Assembly: GCA_015660615.1 (NCBI GenBank)
Contig: DQKQ01000052.1
Coordinates: 1 to 6,327 of the forward strand
Origin: Flavobacteriales bacterium
Lineage (GTDB): Bacteria; Bacteroidota; Bacteroidia; Flavobacteriales_D; Sanyastnellaceae
Length of the DNA: 6,327 bases
Direction: 5' to 3'
The position numbers and the translations under genes were made by a program. The notes under the pieces are model-generated. The model saw only the letters and a list, made by a program, of their open reading frames with translations. It was not told the DNA's origin and made no database searches. Positions 5,592 through 6,327 of this stretch are shown piece after piece. Within the stretch, counting starts at the first letter, position 1. Every line of letters begins with the position of its first letter.

Positions 5592-6014
5592 ATGTCATTT
5601 GAGATTAAAGGAAAAATTAAAGTTCTGTTCGATAGGCAGGATTTTCCCAGCGGCTTTTTTAAGCGCGACTTCGTTATTACTACTAACGATCAATATCCAC
5701 AGGATATTAAATTTGGTGCTCTTAAAGAGCGTGTTGAACAATTAAACGGACTTTCAGTTGACGATGAGGTTACAGTAAAGTTTGATGTAAAAGGTCGTGA
5801 GTATAACGGCAATTACTATGTTGATTTAAATGCTTGGAGAATCGAAAGAGGTGCTTCGAGTCAAGCTGCTCAGGTTGGCGCTCAGGCAGATCAGTCTTCT
5901 CAAGCTAGTCCAGCTCCAGTTCCAGCTCCAAAAGTGAGTTCTGCTCCTTTACCTGAGGTAGCTGCTGTTGAATTGAGTTCTTCTTCTGACTCTGATGACG
6001 ATCTCCCGTTTTAA
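5592..6014 (+). CDS. DUF3127 family protein with SSB-like acidic C-terminal tip
   Basis: This is a 140-residue protein of the Bacteroidota-specific DUF3127 family, which has no assigned function. The conserved part is residues 1-87: a beta-rich segment with FEIKGKIKVLF (3-13), GFFKRDFVITTNDQYPQDIK (21-40) and VTVKFDVKGREYNGNYYVDL (60-79) ending in NAWRIER (80-86). The alternating strand pattern suggests an OB-like barrel (inference). Residues 88-128 are a flexible Gln/Ala/Ser/Pro-rich linker, including SPAPVPAPK encoded partly by a 12-bp-period repeat. The protein ends DSDDDLPF (133-140), close to the D-D-D-I-P-F tip that bacterial single-stranded DNA-binding protein uses to recruit repair and replication partners. 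The overall plan (barrel, disordered linker, acidic tip) is therefore like SSB, though it is not a canonical SSB. The start follows the preceding stop by 36 bp; there is no Shine-Dalgarno. Confidence 0.9.
   Translation: MSFEIKGKIKVLFDRQDFPSGFFKRDFVITTNDQYPQDIKFGALKERVEQLNGLSVDDEVTVKFDVKGREYNGNYYVDLNAWRIERGASSQAAQVGAQADQSSQASPAPVPAPKVSSAPLPEVAAVELSSSSDSDDDLPF
5910..5930 (+). repeat. Short 12-bp-period repeat coding for a Pro/Ala linker
   Basis: CCAGCTCCA occurs at 5910-5918 and 5922-5930 within the DUF3127 gene and encodes part of the PAPVPAP stretch. Such repeats can change copy number and alter linker length, but with only two units it is most simply a low-complexity linker. Confidence 0.5.
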
Positions 6015-6030
6015 TAACGGATAAGATTTA

Positions 6031-6327
6031 GTGAAAGAGAGTATTAAAGCTAAAGGGTCTCGATGGCTTCTAGCTTATTCTAGTGGTTTTCAAAAATTTC
6101 TTCCATCTCCATTTGCAATTGCTTTATTATTAACTGCTGTTGCTGGTTTTAGTGCCTTGTTTATTACAGATGCCGAAAAGGTTTTAAGAGCTTGGTCAGA
6201 TGGTTTGTGGAATCCGTCTCTATTGAGGTTTGGATTTCAAGCTATGTTTATGCTGGTACTTGGCCATGTTTTGGCTTTATCTGCTCCGGTTAAATATTTC
6301 CTTGATAAAGTTGTCATTTTAGCTGTT
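6031..6327 (+). CDS. AtoE-type short-chain fatty acid transporter, N-terminal part (runs off right edge)
   Basis: These are the first 99 codons of a membrane protein of the short-chain fatty acid transporter family (AtoE/SCFA_trans), which in E. coli is tied to acetoacetate and short-chain fatty acid uptake. The recognisable line is FQKFLPSPFAIALLLTAVAG (20-39, first membrane segment), then AWSDGLWNPSLLRFGFQAMF (54-73) and LVLGHVLALSAPVKYFL (75-91), which parallel the AtoE pattern of P-D-P, G-D-G-F-W-N, G-M-Q and G-H-A-L-A-S-S-A-P-V-K. Complete members are about 440-470 residues, so most of the gene is beyond the edge. The start is GTG at 6031: an in-frame TAA lies at 6022-6024, and the next in-frame ATG, at 6244, would remove the conserved first helix. 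It begins 16 bp after the DUF3127 stop, with no terminator seen, so co-transcription is likely. Substrate is inferred from family; beta-oxidation use would fit the nearby ETF genes. Confidence 0.85.
   Translation, partial: MKESIKAKGSRWLLAYSSGFQKFLPSPFAIALLLTAVAGFSALFITDAEKVLRAWSDGLWNPSLLRFGFQAMFMLVLGHVLALSAPVKYFLDKVVILAV

Noticed and set aside
1..6327. Mobile element, CRISPR array, tRNA/rRNA gene, phage or defence cassette
   Set aside because: I saw no transposase, integrase, repeat-spacer array, tRNA-like fold or rRNA segment; all long frames belong to housekeeping families with no composition break visible by eye.

Overview
The window looks like ordinary core genome of an AT-rich member of the Bacteroidota, probably a marine flavobacterium-like lineage. 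Four signs support this. A DUF3127 gene and a bifunctional nuclease carrying a UVR motif are both typical of the phylum. None of the readable gene starts has a clear Shine-Dalgarno sequence. Two intergenic gaps carry matches to the Bacteroidota promoter pattern (TTG-like box, then TAnnTTTG). The genus cannot be fixed from this sequence alone.

Layout: on the minus strand, reading from about 1621 down to 1, are pdhB (pyruvate dehydrogenase E1 beta) and then the first 194 codons of a membrane-bound ion-pumping pyrophosphatase (hppA), which runs off the left edge. A 117-bp divergent intergenic region (1622-1738) separates these from a long plus-strand gene series: etfB, etfA, a bifunctional nuclease/UVR protein, purE, a flavin reductase-like flavoprotein, a DUF3127 protein, and the first 99 codons of an AtoE-type short-chain fatty acid transporter, which runs off the right edge. 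Gaps within the plus series are between -1 and 36 bp, so much of it could be co-transcribed; the 36-bp gap before the DUF3127 gene has its own promoter-like sequence.

Functionally, the left part is central energy metabolism. PDH makes acetyl-CoA, the pyrophosphatase uses PPi to energise the membrane, and ETF collects electrons from acyl-CoA dehydrogenases. The AtoE-like transporter at the far end would fit fatty-acid use. PurE (purine synthesis), the nuclease and the OB-like DUF3127 protein are housekeeping or nucleic-acid functions with no obvious single pathway joining them.

I found no mobile element, CRISPR array, RNA gene or defence system, and no gene looks broken. The points most worth a second look are the single-stranded-DNA-binding-protein-like acidic tip on the DUF3127 protein, the non-canonical nucleotide-binding loop of EtfB, and the compact divergent control region with a 20-bp-spaced direct repeat and a palindrome at the predicted 5' end of the etf transcript.
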